A DNA stretch of 64,000 nucleotides from CADEDV01 sp964412375 (GCA_964412375.1 CAYPOD010000014.1:11343-75342), one strand, 5' to 3'; shown: positions 53,846 through 62,594, counted from the first letter of the stretch. Notes: a model not told the origin generated them from the sequence alone. A program made the numbers and translations.

Positions 53846-54529
53846 ATGAAAAAAGTGTTGACACTTATGATCGGAGTTGCTTTGACAGCAACATCATTTT
53901 CCCAAATTTCCATCGGCATCCAGGGCACAGGAAACCTGAGCGATGCCAGCATCGAAGCATTGGATATTTTTCTGCCCAACAAAAAATCAAGAGTGCTGCC
54001 CGGTGGCGGCATTGTGGCAGATGTTCAGTTCAGCAATGCTGTCACCCTTCGCACCGGTGTAAATTTTTTGCAAAGAGGTATTACGATGAAAGCTACTGCA
54101 CCAGGTGTGCCGGGTGAAATTGATGCTATTGTAACCAATGGTAAATTGAACATGAATTACCTGCAGGTGCCGGTGAATGTTTTGTACACTACCAAAGGCC
54201 GTACACAGTTTTTTGTGGGCGGTGGTCCTTATTTTTCTTATGCAGTAAGTGGTAAGTCAAAACAGGAAACGACAATCAAATTTTCAGATGGCAGCAGCGA
54301 AACTGAAAAAGAAGAAGCTGATGTTTTTGAAAAAGATGAGAATGGGGAAACCTACTGGAAGCGTACTGACTTTGGCATTGGTGCCATTGCAGGAGTAAAA
54401 CTGGCAGGTGGCATCTATGCCAATATCGGGTACCAGTTCAGCTTCAGCAACCTGAACAAAGATGAAGATGGCAAATACAGGAACAGGGGATTGCAACTAA
54501 CCCTGGGATATTACCTGTGGAGAAAATAA
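53846..54529 (+). CDS. Outer-membrane beta-barrel protein (PorT-like)
   Basis: 227 residues with a signal peptide ending ATSFSQ. The eight-stranded barrel pattern of OMP_b-brl_2 proteins is seen (VLPGGGIVADVQFSNAVTLRTGVNF, LNMNYLQVPVNVLYTTKG, FFVGGGPYFSYAVSG, GIYANIGYQFSFSNL) with a C-terminal aromatic strand LTLGYYLWRK. An acidic loop (SSETEKEEADVFEKDENGE) is exposed. Last gene of the OmpA operon, followed by a terminator. Confidence 0.85.
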   Translation: MKKVLTLMIGVALTATSFSQISIGIQGTGNLSDASIEALDIFLPNKKSRVLPGGGIVADVQFSNAVTLRTGVNFLQRGITMKATAPGVPGEIDAIVTNGKLNMNYLQVPVNVLYTTKGRTQFFVGGGPYFSYAVSGKSKQETTIKFSDGSSETEKEEADVFEKDENGETYWKRTDFGIGAIAGVKLAGGIYANIGYQFSFSNLNKDEDGKYRNRGLQLTLGYYLWRK

Positions 54530-54547
54530 TTTCCGCTAACAGTTGTG

Positions 54548-54582
54548 AAAAAACCGCTTTCAGATCTGAAAGCGGTTTTTTC
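54548..54582 (+). terminator. Terminator of the OmpA operon
   Basis: A perfect 34-base palindrome (54548-54581) with AAAAAA on the left and TTTTTT on the right of the GC core. Strong and formally bidirectional. Confidence 0.9.
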
Positions 54583-54691
54583 ATCTCATACAGCATTTAT
54601 AACAATTCAGGCATGCACTGCTTTTCAACTGACTTTGCCGCAGCTAACTTGCTGCATTATTCAAAATCATTGATCATAAACCTTATCACTT

Positions 54692-55279
54692 ATGAAAAAG
54701 ATAACTCTGATTCTTTCTGCAGTTGCACTGGCAGCAACCCTGGCGATGATAGCCTGCAGTGAAGGCAAAACAAAAGAACCTGCGCAACAACCACTAAGCG
54801 GGGAAGCGCTGGTTAAAAGAGGTGAATACCTTGTCGCTGCTGTTGGCTGCGACGATTGTCATTCACCAAAAATCTTTCAACCGGACGGGCATTTTGAAAT
54901 TGATATGGAGCGTCGTTTCAGCGGACATCCTGCCAATGAAAAAGTAGCGAAGGTGGACACAACAGCTTTTAAGAATGGCTGGATTTATTTCGGAATGGGA
55001 CTTACCGCAGCGGCCGGTCCCTGGGGCATTTCTTATGCAGCCAACATTTCTTCCGATTCAACAGGTATTGGCATGTGGACAGAAGAACAGTTTCTTACGG
55101 CTATCCGCAAGGGTTTGTATAAGGGGATTGAAGGCAGCCGGCCCCTGTTGCCGCCTATGCCCTGGTTTGTGTATAAGAACTTTAACGATGAAGACCTGAA
55201 AGCCATCTATGCATACCTGAAAACCACAAAGCCGGTGAAGAACGTGGTGCCGCAATGGCAAAAGCCTGGTCAATTCTGA
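54692..55279 (+). CDS. c-type cytochrome lipoprotein
   Basis: 195 residues. Lipobox MIACS anchors it in the envelope. One haem c site GCDDCH is near residue 52, with a possible distal Met in PPMPWFVYKNF. The fold resembles small electron carriers of the cytochrome c superfamily. It forms a unit with the diheme gene 24 bases downstream. Confidence 0.88.
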   Translation: MKKITLILSAVALAATLAMIACSEGKTKEPAQQPLSGEALVKRGEYLVAAVGCDDCHSPKIFQPDGHFEIDMERRFSGHPANEKVAKVDTTAFKNGWIYFGMGLTAAAGPWGISYAANISSDSTGIGMWTEEQFLTAIRKGLYKGIEGSRPLLPPMPWFVYKNFNDEDLKAIYAYLKTTKPVKNVVPQWQKPGQF

Positions 55280-55303
55280 TCTTTCAAAACAACCATTCAA
55301 CGG

Positions 55304-56230
55304 ATGAAACGTTTCAAAAAAGTACTGAAGTGGACAGGCATCGTATTACTGGTGCTGATCGGAGGTATCAGCGCCACAGTAGCCATGCGGCAAAATGTGA
55401 AGTATGTCAGGCCATATCCTGCCATTCGAGCTTCTGCTGATTCAGCCGTTATACTAAGGGGAAAGAACATTGTGTTTGGCGCCGCCCATTGCGCCGATTG
55501 CCACAGTCCTTATAATACAGATTCGATGTTTGCAGCAGGGCAACAGGTGTCTTTGTCCGGCGGTCATGCATTTAAACTGCCAATCGGAACCATTTATGCA
55601 AAGAATATCACCCCGGATGATGAAACAGGAATCGGGAGATATACGGATGCAGAAATAGCAAGGGCTCTGCGGTATGGTGTTCGTCCCGATGGCACTGTGC
55701 TTTTTGATTTCATGCCCTTTCATAATATGTCCGACGAAGACCTGGGGGCTGTGATATCTTATTTGCGTTCACAACAACCTGTGAAGAATGCAGTGCCGGA
55801 TAATGAGCTGAATGTGCTGGGCAAAGCAGTTAAGGCATTGCTGATAAAACCTGCCGGGCCTTCCGGTGAAGTGCCGGTGTCTGTAAAACCGGATACTTCG
55901 GCATTGTATGGGGCTTATCTTGCCAACAGCATTGCCAATTGTAAAGGATGTCATACCCCCCGAAATATGATGACAGGAGCTTTTGAAGGAGAACCCTATT
56001 CCGGTGGAATGAAGATAGAAGGTTTTATTACGCCTAATCTAACAACTGACAGCAGTAGCCGCATGTTTGGCTGGAACCGCAAGATGTTTATTGACCGTAT
56101 TCGTATGGGCAAGCTAAATCCCAAAAGCCCCATGCCCTGGAATTCTTATAAACGCATGAGCGATGAGGAACTGGCAGCCATCTACAATTACCTGCAAACA
56201 ATAAAACCGGTTAAGACCGTTCAGCCATGA
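55304..56230 (+). CDS. Diheme c-type cytochrome
   Basis: 308 residues with an N-terminal membrane anchor (WTGIVLLVLIGGISATVAM) and two haem c domains: HCADCH near residue 65 and NCKGCH near residue 213. Each is followed by a possible Met ligand region (DFMPFHNMSDEDL and SPMPWNSYKRMSDEEL). The second domain resembles the first cytochrome, suggesting gene duplication. Probably an electron carrier on the periplasmic side of the inner membrane; no oxidase or dehydrogenase is adjacent. Confidence 0.9.
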   Translation: MKRFKKVLKWTGIVLLVLIGGISATVAMRQNVKYVRPYPAIRASADSAVILRGKNIVFGAAHCADCHSPYNTDSMFAAGQQVSLSGGHAFKLPIGTIYAKNITPDDETGIGRYTDAEIARALRYGVRPDGTVLFDFMPFHNMSDEDLGAVISYLRSQQPVKNAVPDNELNVLGKAVKALLIKPAGPSGEVPVSVKPDTSALYGAYLANSIANCKGCHTPRNMMTGAFEGEPYSGGMKIEGFITPNLTTDSSSRMFGWNRKMFIDRIRMGKLNPKSPMPWNSYKRMSDEELAAIYNYLQTIKPVKTVQP

Positions 56231-56430
56231 AAAGGATAGCAGGATACATTCTTTACAGCTTCATATGCATTGCTGTCATCAGCACCGCCGTCATAGCAGG
56301 CATCAACGGGCATCAATGCAGGGAGTGTGCCATTGCATTTGGTGAAAAAAAGAGGATTGACAATCGGTTAGCTGAAATCAGGCGTTATACACTACCGTTA
56401 GACGATCAAACTATACAGCGGTTAAAATAG
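56227..56430 (+). CDS. Small membrane protein with CREC motif
   Basis: 67 residues, one transmembrane helix (GYILYSFICIAVISTAVIAGI), then HQCRECAIAFG and a short charged tail. The CxxC is not followed by His, so it is not a haem c site; a metal or redox role is possible. It overlaps the diheme gene by four bases (ATGA), which supports that it is real and part of the same unit. Confidence 0.6.
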   Translation: MKRIAGYILYSFICIAVISTAVIAGINGHQCRECAIAFGEKKRIDNRLAEIRRYTLPLDDQTIQRLK

Positions 56431-56433
56431 CAG

Positions 56434-56988
56434 CTAACGGCGCAGCATTTTTTTGATCATAACCACACTGTCATGATAGTCGGGTACAAAGCCGCGGGGT
56501 ATTTCTTCGGCTGGCTGAAAACCGGCTTTCAGGTAAGCTTTCACCGCCCAGATATTTCGTTTGGAAGGCGCCATGATGAATTGGCGGCAATCCATTTCAT
56601 CATATAAAAATTCGCAAAGTGAGAGCACTGCATCAGTGCCATAGCCGTTGCTGGTATTTTTGCGTTCACTCATCCAGATGTCCAGTTCGGTGGACTGATC
56701 TTCAAAATTAATATCATTATAATTTACCTGGCCCACCGGCTGACCGGCCGCTTCAATAATAAAGCAGCGGCCACGATAAGGCGCCGAGCCGTCAAAAAAA
56801 TATTCTTTATAGTCATTTGTAAATTCTTCCCAGGTTGGCACGGGGTGGTCGGGAAAATTGGGAAGGCCATGCATCAGTGGGGTAAGGTCAGATTGTGCCA
56901 GCCATTGATAAACTGACAAGCGGTCGTTCATACCGGCAGGCCGCAGTGTGATGACTTCGCCCTTTATGATGTGTGGATGGGTCGTCAT
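56434..56988 (-). CDS. GNAT-family N-acetyltransferase (RimJ/RimL-like)
   Basis: 184 residues. It begins ITLRPAGMNDRLSVYQWLAQSDL and has the acetyl-CoA region STELDIWMSERKNTSNGYGTDAVLSLCEFL, followed by KRNIWAVKAYLKAGFQPAEEIP. Typical of RimJ/RimL-type acetyltransferases; the acceptor is unknown. Confidence 0.88.
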   Translation of the reverse strand: MTTHPHIIKGEVITLRPAGMNDRLSVYQWLAQSDLTPLMHGLPNFPDHPVPTWEEFTNDYKEYFFDGSAPYRGRCFIIEAAGQPVGQVNYNDINFEDQSTELDIWMSERKNTSNGYGTDAVLSLCEFLYDEMDCRQFIMAPSKRNIWAVKAYLKAGFQPAEEIPRGFVPDYHDSVVMIKKMLRR

Positions 56989-57096
56989 GCTTGTAAAGAC
57001 AGGAATTTGATGAAAAATGTTGCGTGGGAGTACCAGAAGTTAACCTGGTGCAGGTGTTTGAGTATTAGAAAACAGCAGTTAGTGCAGGACCACCAG

Positions 57097-57753
57097 CTAT
57101 TTTCCTGACACCACAATATTATTATTTAAGTACAAATCTTTCTCCAGCACTTCGAGCACAAAGGCAGCGAGATTGCGGCGGCTGATCGTGAGGTTAGGTT
57201 TGGGGTGGTTGTTTTGGCTGACGACGACTGCTTTCTTCCTTTTGAAATTGGTAAGCCCGGCGGTGCGGATAGCGGTAAAGACCAGGGAGGATTGCAGCAC
57301 AAGTTTTTCCTGTTGTTCATGTCCCTGATAGGGATAACGCAGGTTGCTGTTATCAATCATCCAGCGAAACCAGCCGGGAATATCTTTTTTTGTTTCGGCC
57401 ACTCCCCAGGCAGAAATAAATATATAGCGGTTGACAGCATAAACTGGCGCCAGTTCAATGATATGCTTCGCCACAACTATAAGAAAATCTTTAGGTGTTC
57501 TTAATCCGGCCCAGGGCCAGTCGTTTTTTCTTGAAATATTCAGCGCATTGATGATGGCTTCACAACCCTGCATGGCACCGGCCAGTGATTGTTTGTCAGC
57601 AGGCGTTCCTTCAAATAATAAAAGATTAGGATGCGCCAGCCGGATTTTTTGTTTGTTTCTTACTAATGAATGAACAATATGTCCCTGTTGCAATGCCGTT
57701 TCAAGAATATGTTTTCCTGTCCGGCCTGAAGCTCCCAGTAATAGTATCTTCAT
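57097..57753 (-). CDS. NAD(P)-binding SDR-like protein
   Basis: 218 residues from MKILLLGASGRTGKHILETAL, with the dinucleotide motif GASGRTG. Further segments are GCEAIINALNISRKND and VNRYIFISAWGVAETK, as in atypical SDRs and NmrA-like sensors. The catalytic Tyr-x-x-x-Lys is not evident, so it may sense redox cofactors rather than act on a substrate. An exact -7 box lies 24 bases upstream of this start. Confidence 0.85.
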   Translation of the reverse strand: MKILLLGASGRTGKHILETALQQGHIVHSLVRNKQKIRLAHPNLLLFEGTPADKQSLAGAMQGCEAIINALNISRKNDWPWAGLRTPKDFLIVVAKHIIELAPVYAVNRYIFISAWGVAETKKDIPGWFRWMIDNSNLRYPYQGHEQQEKLVLQSSLVFTAIRTAGLTNFKRKKAVVVSQNNHPKPNLTISRRNLAAFVLEVLEKDLYLNNNIVVSGK

Positions 57754-57777
57754 TGCAGAAACTTTAAAGTAACACTG

Positions 57778-57785
57778 CAAAATTA
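57778..57785 (-). promoter_or_regulatory. -7 promoter box of the SDR-like gene
   Basis: On the minus strand TAATTTTG, an exact match, overlapping the stop codon of the upstream gene. Predicted leader about 20 bases. Confidence 0.5.
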
Positions 57786-58250
57786 CTTTTCCTGTTTGCT
57801 TAAACCCAGGAACAATGTTATTGATAAAACAACCAGGGTAGCTAATCGCACAAGGCTTAAAGTTTCCCATATCCCGGCTCTTCTTGCTAAAGAACTGTCC
57901 ACATCGTCCGAATAGGCAGTGCCGGTGATGCTTAGAAGCTCAGGTACAAAATAGATGAAAGTGATTACTAATATCAAAATATAGGACACCAACGTAATTA
58001 AAATATTTTTTCTCCGCTTTGTTTTCCATGATAGGATAAGACTGGCAGCTAATAAAAGCAGGGTGACCGGGTGAACGGCCATCCAAAACGGTTCGGGGTT
58101 AAGGCCATATTGTCCCTGGAACATGCTTAAAGAAGCAGGAGGGGCTGCTACCCATTGTGGAACAACTGCCACATGCTCATAAATGGCGGCGCCAATTACT
58201 ATGGAAAAGGAAAGGCAGGCTAGCGAATACAGAATGTTTTTGAAATTCAT
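57783..58250 (-). CDS. Four-TM membrane protein
   Basis: 155 residues with four hydrophobic segments. Conserved-looking parts are IYEHVAVVPQWVAAPPASL and the final WETLSLVRLATLVVLSITL. It resembles DUF1772-like or small anthrone-oxygenase-type proteins in layout, but lacks the NxxxNxxW pattern seen at 53350. Function unknown. Confidence 0.6.
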   Translation of the reverse strand: MNFKNILYSLACLSFSIVIGAAIYEHVAVVPQWVAAPPASLSMFQGQYGLNPEPFWMAVHPVTLLLLAASLILSWKTKRRKNILITLVSYILILVITFIYFVPELLSITGTAYSDDVDSSLARRAGIWETLSLVRLATLVVLSITLFLGLSKQEK

Positions 58251-58278
58251 GGTTCTGGTTTTATTTAAGAAATGATTG

Positions 58279-58344
58279 ATAAAAAAAGTGATGGCTTTAT
58301 GCAGAGACTATCTTGCTGCAAAGAAGCCTGCTGCGCCATCACTT
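58279..58344 (-). terminator. Long-stem terminator downstream of the hemerythrin-like gene
   Basis: AAGTGATGGC (58286-58295) and GCCATCACTT (58335-58344) are perfect inverted arms with partly pairing sequence between. The minus-strand 3' side runs into seven T. Its place implies that the hemerythrin mRNA carries about 150 bases beyond its stop. Confidence 0.65.
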
Positions 58345-58371
58345 AACCCTAATGCTGCGCTAACTGCTTAT

Positions 58372-58482
58372 TTATAATACAGACCTTACCCGGTAATAAA
58401 ACATTTTTTTAAGCAAGCCCTGCCTGGCAGCAAGGGTTGCAACAATTATGAGTATGTCGGCTATGGCATTTATCTTTTTCAT
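58372..58482 (-). CDS. Possible small amphipathic peptide (36 residues)
   Basis: An open frame starts 12 bases after the hemerythrin-like stop and ends before the terminator. The peptide begins MKKINAIADILIIVATLAAR, hydrophobic then basic, with a tail rich in Lys, Arg and Tyr. This is the profile of a membrane-active or signal-like peptide. No ribosome site is clear and no homologue was checked, so it may be chance. Confidence 0.25.
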   Translation of the reverse strand: MKKINAIADILIIVATLAARQGLLKKMFYYRVRSVL

Positions 58483-58494
58483 CGCTACACTTTT

Positions 58495-59172
58495 TTAAGC
58501 GACCATCGCTCCTTCGGTCAGGTCTTCGAGTATTTTGCGGAAACGGGTTTGAGGAAGTTCTTTTTCAGCAATGCTGAACAAGTTGGCAAAAACATAATCA
58601 GGTGCATTTCTCTGCACTTCTTTCAACCAGCAGGTGATCTCGGTATTGCTCAGTCCTTTCATCATCCATGCTGAATAAAATGCCAAATCGGCCGGTTTCA
58701 CATTTTCCAGGATGCGGTGGTTGATGGCAATGATCTCAGCATCGCTGTAATATCTCCACAGTCTTTCGTTCAGCACGGTTTCTTCCCTGCTCATATGATC
58801 TATGTTGAAGCTGAGAAAAGCGTTGAAAGCATGCAGCAGCTCCACCGCTTTTGCCGTTTGCACTTGAGCGCTGTTTTCCTGCTCAAGATTGTTGACAAGG
58901 ACTATCACTTTTTCACCCAGTTCATGGTCTTTTATATGTTCCCCTTCAAAGGCATCCACCAGCGCCGGCTCATATTGCTGAATGGCAGGCAGCACATAAC
59001 TGTCCTCTATATAGGCATGGCTTTCAAAAGCATCCAATGTTTTTCTTATTTTATGCAAAGCCGGTTCCGCTTCCTCAGCATTGCTGAAATCGGTTTGCTG
59101 CAAGGACAGCGCCGTATCATACAACAATGCCCGCAGCCCCTTGTGTACCTGGTTGAAAATATTAAACCGCAT
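58495..59172 (-). CDS. Hemerythrin-like protein
   Basis: 225 residues, all-helical. The first half has a His/Glu pattern like hemerythrins: QVHKGLR, FESHAYIEDSYVLP, EGEHIKDHELG and FNIDHMSREETVLNERLW, giving up to six His and several carboxylates for a di-iron site. The second part adds a helical tail (ITCWLKEVQRNAPDYVF). Likely an oxygen, NO or redox sensor or iron store in the cytosol. Confidence 0.82.
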   Translation of the reverse strand: MRFNIFNQVHKGLRALLYDTALSLQQTDFSNAEEAEPALHKIRKTLDAFESHAYIEDSYVLPAIQQYEPALVDAFEGEHIKDHELGEKVIVLVNNLEQENSAQVQTAKAVELLHAFNAFLSFNIDHMSREETVLNERLWRYYSDAEIIAINHRILENVKPADLAFYSAWMMKGLSNTEITCWLKEVQRNAPDYVFANLFSIAEKELPQTRFRKILEDLTEGAMVA

Positions 59173-59380
59173 AAAGGATAAGATTTAATGGTGATTGATG
59201 ACACAAAATTCATCTGTTCTGACCGGCTGGTCAATGAGAGGATGTATGAATTGCCGGATTTGAGGGATGAAACTTTTCCGGAAGCTGCAACGCACCGACA
59301 GCCTGTAACCTGTTTCCAACAATTCATCCGCTGCAACAACAGCTCATCGGGACAAATGCCGGTTTTGCATTATACAGGAG

Positions 59381-59388
59381 TATATTTG
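59381..59388 (+). promoter_or_regulatory. -7 promoter box of the propeller sensor gene
   Basis: TATATTTG matches TAnnTTTG exactly, 19 bases before the GTG start at 59408. Confidence 0.5.
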
Positions 59389-59407
59389 ATGTGATTAAAA
59401 CCCTGTT

Positions 59408-62400
59408 GTGAAAAATACGCTGCTGTTATTTTTTTCATCCTTCCTGCTGTGGTCATTTGCATTTGCTCAGCAGAAAATCAAATATGCATTCACTCATTAT
59501 GGACAGGCGCAGGGACTTGTCTCCAATGAGGCGGTTTGTACGGTGCAGGACAAGGAAGGTTATATCTGGATAGGCACCAGCAATGGCCTGCAACGCTATG
59601 ATGGGGTGCGGTTTCTGACATTTAAACAGCAAAAGGATAATCCTGCTTCTATACCGGGGAGTTATATTCAGCAATTGCATATTGACAAAAAAGGCAATTT
59701 ATGGCTGATGGCGGATGGTAACCGGGCTGGCATTTTTGATACCCGGTGGTTTACATTTAAAGAAGCTGCCATAAACCTGGAGGATCCATCATATCAGCGG
59801 GCTTCAAAAAGAATAGTGGAAGATGAACAGGGAAATGTCATGATGGTGATCGGAAGTATTCAGTTGCTTACTTACGATCAAAAGTCCAATGAGTTTTCTG
59901 CTGCTCACAATTTCATACCTGTTCAGAAGGAATGGGGTATTGTGGATATTCACCAGCTTCCCGGCACCACTAAGTATGTTATCGGCACTCACCAGGGACT
60001 GATGCTGTATAACAGCCGGACAAAAGAAATAAACCGGGCAGGCCACAACCCGGGTAAAGAGCCGCTGGTAGAACGTTTTGGCCAGCTTAAAAGCGCTGGT
60101 CATTTGATGACCGATCAGCGTGGCCGCCTCTGGTTTGATATATGGGATGAATTTCCCAGGATATATATGTATGATATCCGTAAAAATGAAACAGAACTTG
60201 CTAATTATGATTTTTTGGCCGCTGCAGGCGGGTATCATGAGGTGCATGGCTTCCTGCAGCAAAAGGATGGCAATATCTGGATAAACGGATTAGGTGTGTT
60301 TGCCCGGTACCTGGAAAAAGAAAAAAAATTCCAGATGGTACACAATGGCTACGAGAATGAACAGAGTATTGCTTATGCAAAAGTGAACCACCTAACCGAA
60401 GACAGGGAAGGTAATTTGTGGGTGGCCACCAACAATAACGGATTATATCGCTTCAATCCCGCTGAACAATTTTTTACCAATATCCGGCACAACCACCGGC
60501 AATCTGGCAAGCCGGGAGATGGCAGTGTGATGTCATTTGCTTTTACCAAAAACAAGAACATATTAGCCGGCACCTGGGGAGATGGTTTGTATCGCTACGA
60601 CAGTAACCTGAATGTTTTGCCGCTGAACATAAAGGGATTTAGCGAAAAAGGAACTCCCTCGATATGGGGCATGTGTTTGTCTGCAGACAGCAACACGATA
60701 TGGATGGCTTCTCAACCCGGCATTCACCGGTATGACCAGGCTGCCGGAAAAGTAACTTTTTATAATCCCCCGGCTATGAAAAACAGAACTGTCAGGCAGG
60801 TCGAAGAAGACAGGTTTGGTAACCTATGGCTGGGAACACAAAGCATTGGTCTTTTTAAGTGGGACAAGAAAAAAGGCAGCAGAAATTTTGATGAAGGCAT
60901 TTCTTTTTTTAAGGATTTGCCAGCTGCACAGGTTATTAAAATTTACGTTGATAAAAAGGGAAATGTATGGGTGGCTTATGACGGGGGGGGGGTGTATGTG
61001 ATAGATCCCGCCACTGATAAGGTGCTGATGCATTTTGGCAGCAAAGAACCGGAAGGAAGAAAACTGCCGGATGATATTGTACGGGGCATATTGCAATACA
61101 ACGATTCACTGATGCTGATTTTGAGTAACGGTCTTCATGTGTATCATAACGTTCAGCAAAAGATCATTGCATCAATTGGCAATTCCGAAACCACCTTTGG
61201 GCCAGCTGTAGCGATCGAAAAAGACCGCTTCGGCTATGTGTGGCTGTCCGGGGTGTCTGGGATTTACCGTGTTAATATTTTCAGCAGGATTTTTATAGGT
61301 TTTAGCAGGGTGGATGGTATAGCTAATGATTATTTCATTGTTTCTTCTTCATTGGCTTTACCAGACGGGAGAATGCTGTTCGGGGCCGATAACCAATTTG
61401 TTGCATTTGATCCTTCAAGGGTACAGATCAATGATGTGACACCACCGGTTGTCTTAACCGGGTTTTCATTGATGAACAAAGCCTTGCTGGTTGATTCGCT
61501 GATGCAGCGCAACCGGGTAGAGCTGGCACCGGAAGACAATGCCGTTGTTATTCAGTTTTCGGGTCTCAGCTACAACAGCGCCTATATCATCCGTTATAAA
61601 ATGGAAGGACTGGATAAAGACTGGAAAATAGCTGATAAAAATTTTGAAGCTATTTACTCCTACCTGCCCCCCGGCAATTATGTTTTCAAACTCCGCAGCG
61701 AGGATGCAGAAGGCAAACCCGGCCCGCATATCACAGAGCTGAAAATTAAAGTGAGGCCTCCCTTCTGGAAAACCTGGTGGTTCCTCGGGCTGGTGATCTT
61801 TGCCGCAACGGCTATTTTGTTCTGGTTAGATAAGCTAAGGATGCAGAAGCTGAAGGCGACAGAAAGCATTCGCACCAGGATCGCTACCAGTCTTACCGAA
61901 GACCTGAGTAATTCTCTCAGCAGCATCAACATTTCCAGCGAACTGGCCAAAACCAAAGTGGACAGCGATACGCAACGGACAAAAGAGTATATCGGCCAGA
62001 TCAGTGAAACCAGCAACCGCATGGTGCAGGCCATGTATGATATGGTGTGGAGCATTGACCCCGGCAACGATACTATGAGCGATACGATTGACCGGATGAA
62101 GGGCTATGCAATGGAAACAGAGAATAGTAATGCTATTACGGTTGATTTTGATATTGATGCCAGGGTGGAACAACTGAAGCTGGATATGGAGCACCGCTAC
62201 GAATTGCTTTGCATTTTTAAAGAAGCACTGAACAATGCGGTCAAACATTCGGATTGCCGCAATGTGAAAGTGAGCCTGCGGCTAAACAAACAACTGCTCA
62301 TGATGCTGATCGTGGATGATGGAAAAGGGTTTGTGATGAGTGATGCTGCCATGCTGAGCCGGGGCATGAGCGATATGCGGCGCCGGGCGGCTATTCTTAA

Positions 62401-62467
62401 TGCCCGGTTGTATGTGGAATCAGAGATCAACACCGGAACCGTGGTAAAACTGGAAACACCGGTTTGA
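59408..62467 (+). CDS. Propeller-type (two-component) sensor kinase-like protein with degenerate H-box
   Basis: 1019 residues, GTG start. Signal peptide ending FAFAQ. A two-part beta-propeller of Reg_prop repeats follows (EGYIWIGTSNGLQRYDG, GNLWVATNNNGLYRFNP, GNLWLGTQSIGLFKWD), then a Y_Y_Y domain (IIRYKMEGLDKDWKIADKNF), a transmembrane helix (WWFLGLVIFAATAILFW) and a cytoplasmic kinase. The dimerisation region is RTRIATSLTEDLSNSLSSI. Canonical kinases have LHDD here, so Thr830 replaces the phospho-accepting His. N-box EALNNAVKHSD and G-box DDGKGF are intact. A run of ten G (60983-60992) lies in the propeller. Confidence 0.9.
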   Translation: MKNTLLLFFSSFLLWSFAFAQQKIKYAFTHYGQAQGLVSNEAVCTVQDKEGYIWIGTSNGLQRYDGVRFLTFKQQKDNPASIPGSYIQQLHIDKKGNLWLMADGNRAGIFDTRWFTFKEAAINLEDPSYQRASKRIVEDEQGNVMMVIGSIQLLTYDQKSNEFSAAHNFIPVQKEWGIVDIHQLPGTTKYVIGTHQGLMLYNSRTKEINRAGHNPGKEPLVERFGQLKSAGHLMTDQRGRLWFDIWDEFPRIYMYDIRKNETELANYDFLAAAGGYHEVHGFLQQKDGNIWINGLGVFARYLEKEKKFQMVHNGYENEQSIAYAKVNHLTEDREGNLWVATNNNGLYRFNPAEQFFTNIRHNHRQSGKPGDGSVMSFAFTKNKNILAGTWGDGLYRYDSNLNVLPLNIKGFSEKGTPSIWGMCLSADSNTIWMASQPGIHRYDQAAGKVTFYNPPAMKNRTVRQVEEDRFGNLWLGTQSIGLFKWDKKKGSRNFDEGISFFKDLPAAQVIKIYVDKKGNVWVAYDGGGVYVIDPATDKVLMHFGSKEPEGRKLPDDIVRGILQYNDSLMLILSNGLHVYHNVQQKIIASIGNSETTFGPAVAIEKDRFGYVWLSGVSGIYRVNIFSRIFIGFSRVDGIANDYFIVSSSLALPDGRMLFGADNQFVAFDPSRVQINDVTPPVVLTGFSLMNKALLVDSLMQRNRVELAPEDNAVVIQFSGLSYNSAYIIRYKMEGLDKDWKIADKNFEAIYSYLPPGNYVFKLRSEDAEGKPGPHITELKIKVRPPFWKTWWFLGLVIFAATAILFWLDKLRMQKLKATESIRTRIATSLTEDLSNSLSSINISSELAKTKVDSDTQRTKEYIGQISETSNRMVQAMYDMVWSIDPGNDTMSDTIDRMKGYAMETENSNAITVDFDIDARVEQLKLDMEHRYELLCIFKEALNNAVKHSDCRNVKVSLRLNKQLLMMLIVDDGKGFVMSDAAMLSRGMSDMRRRAAILNARLYVESEINTGTVVKLETPV

Positions 62468-62472
62468 AGACA

Positions 62473-62591
62473 AAGAGATAAAAGCTGGAAAATAGAAGAA
62501 GGGATATTGTGGAATCAAGTCATAATAAAGAAAGAGGTCGTTTAATTAGAAACGACCTCTTTCTTTTATCTTCTTAACTCTTTTATCTCTT
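62473..62591. repeat. Nested inverted repeats between the propeller and LytTR genes
   Basis: AAGAGATAAAAG (62473-62484) and its exact reverse complement CTTTTATCTCTT (62580-62591) enclose the terminator stem at 62527-62566. A second related copy lies at about 62563-62575. Confidence 0.5.
62527..62567. terminator. Bidirectional terminator between the propeller and LytTR genes
   Basis: A perfect 17-base-pair stem (62527-62543 with 62550-62566, loop of six), A-rich on one side and T-rich on the other. It can serve both convergent genes. Confidence 0.9.
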
Positions 62592-62594
62592 AGC

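Noticed and set aside
59188..59394. 68-codon frame between the hemerythrin-like and propeller genes
   Set aside because: It fills the divergent promoter region, overlaps the -7 box of the propeller gene and has no recognisable feature.
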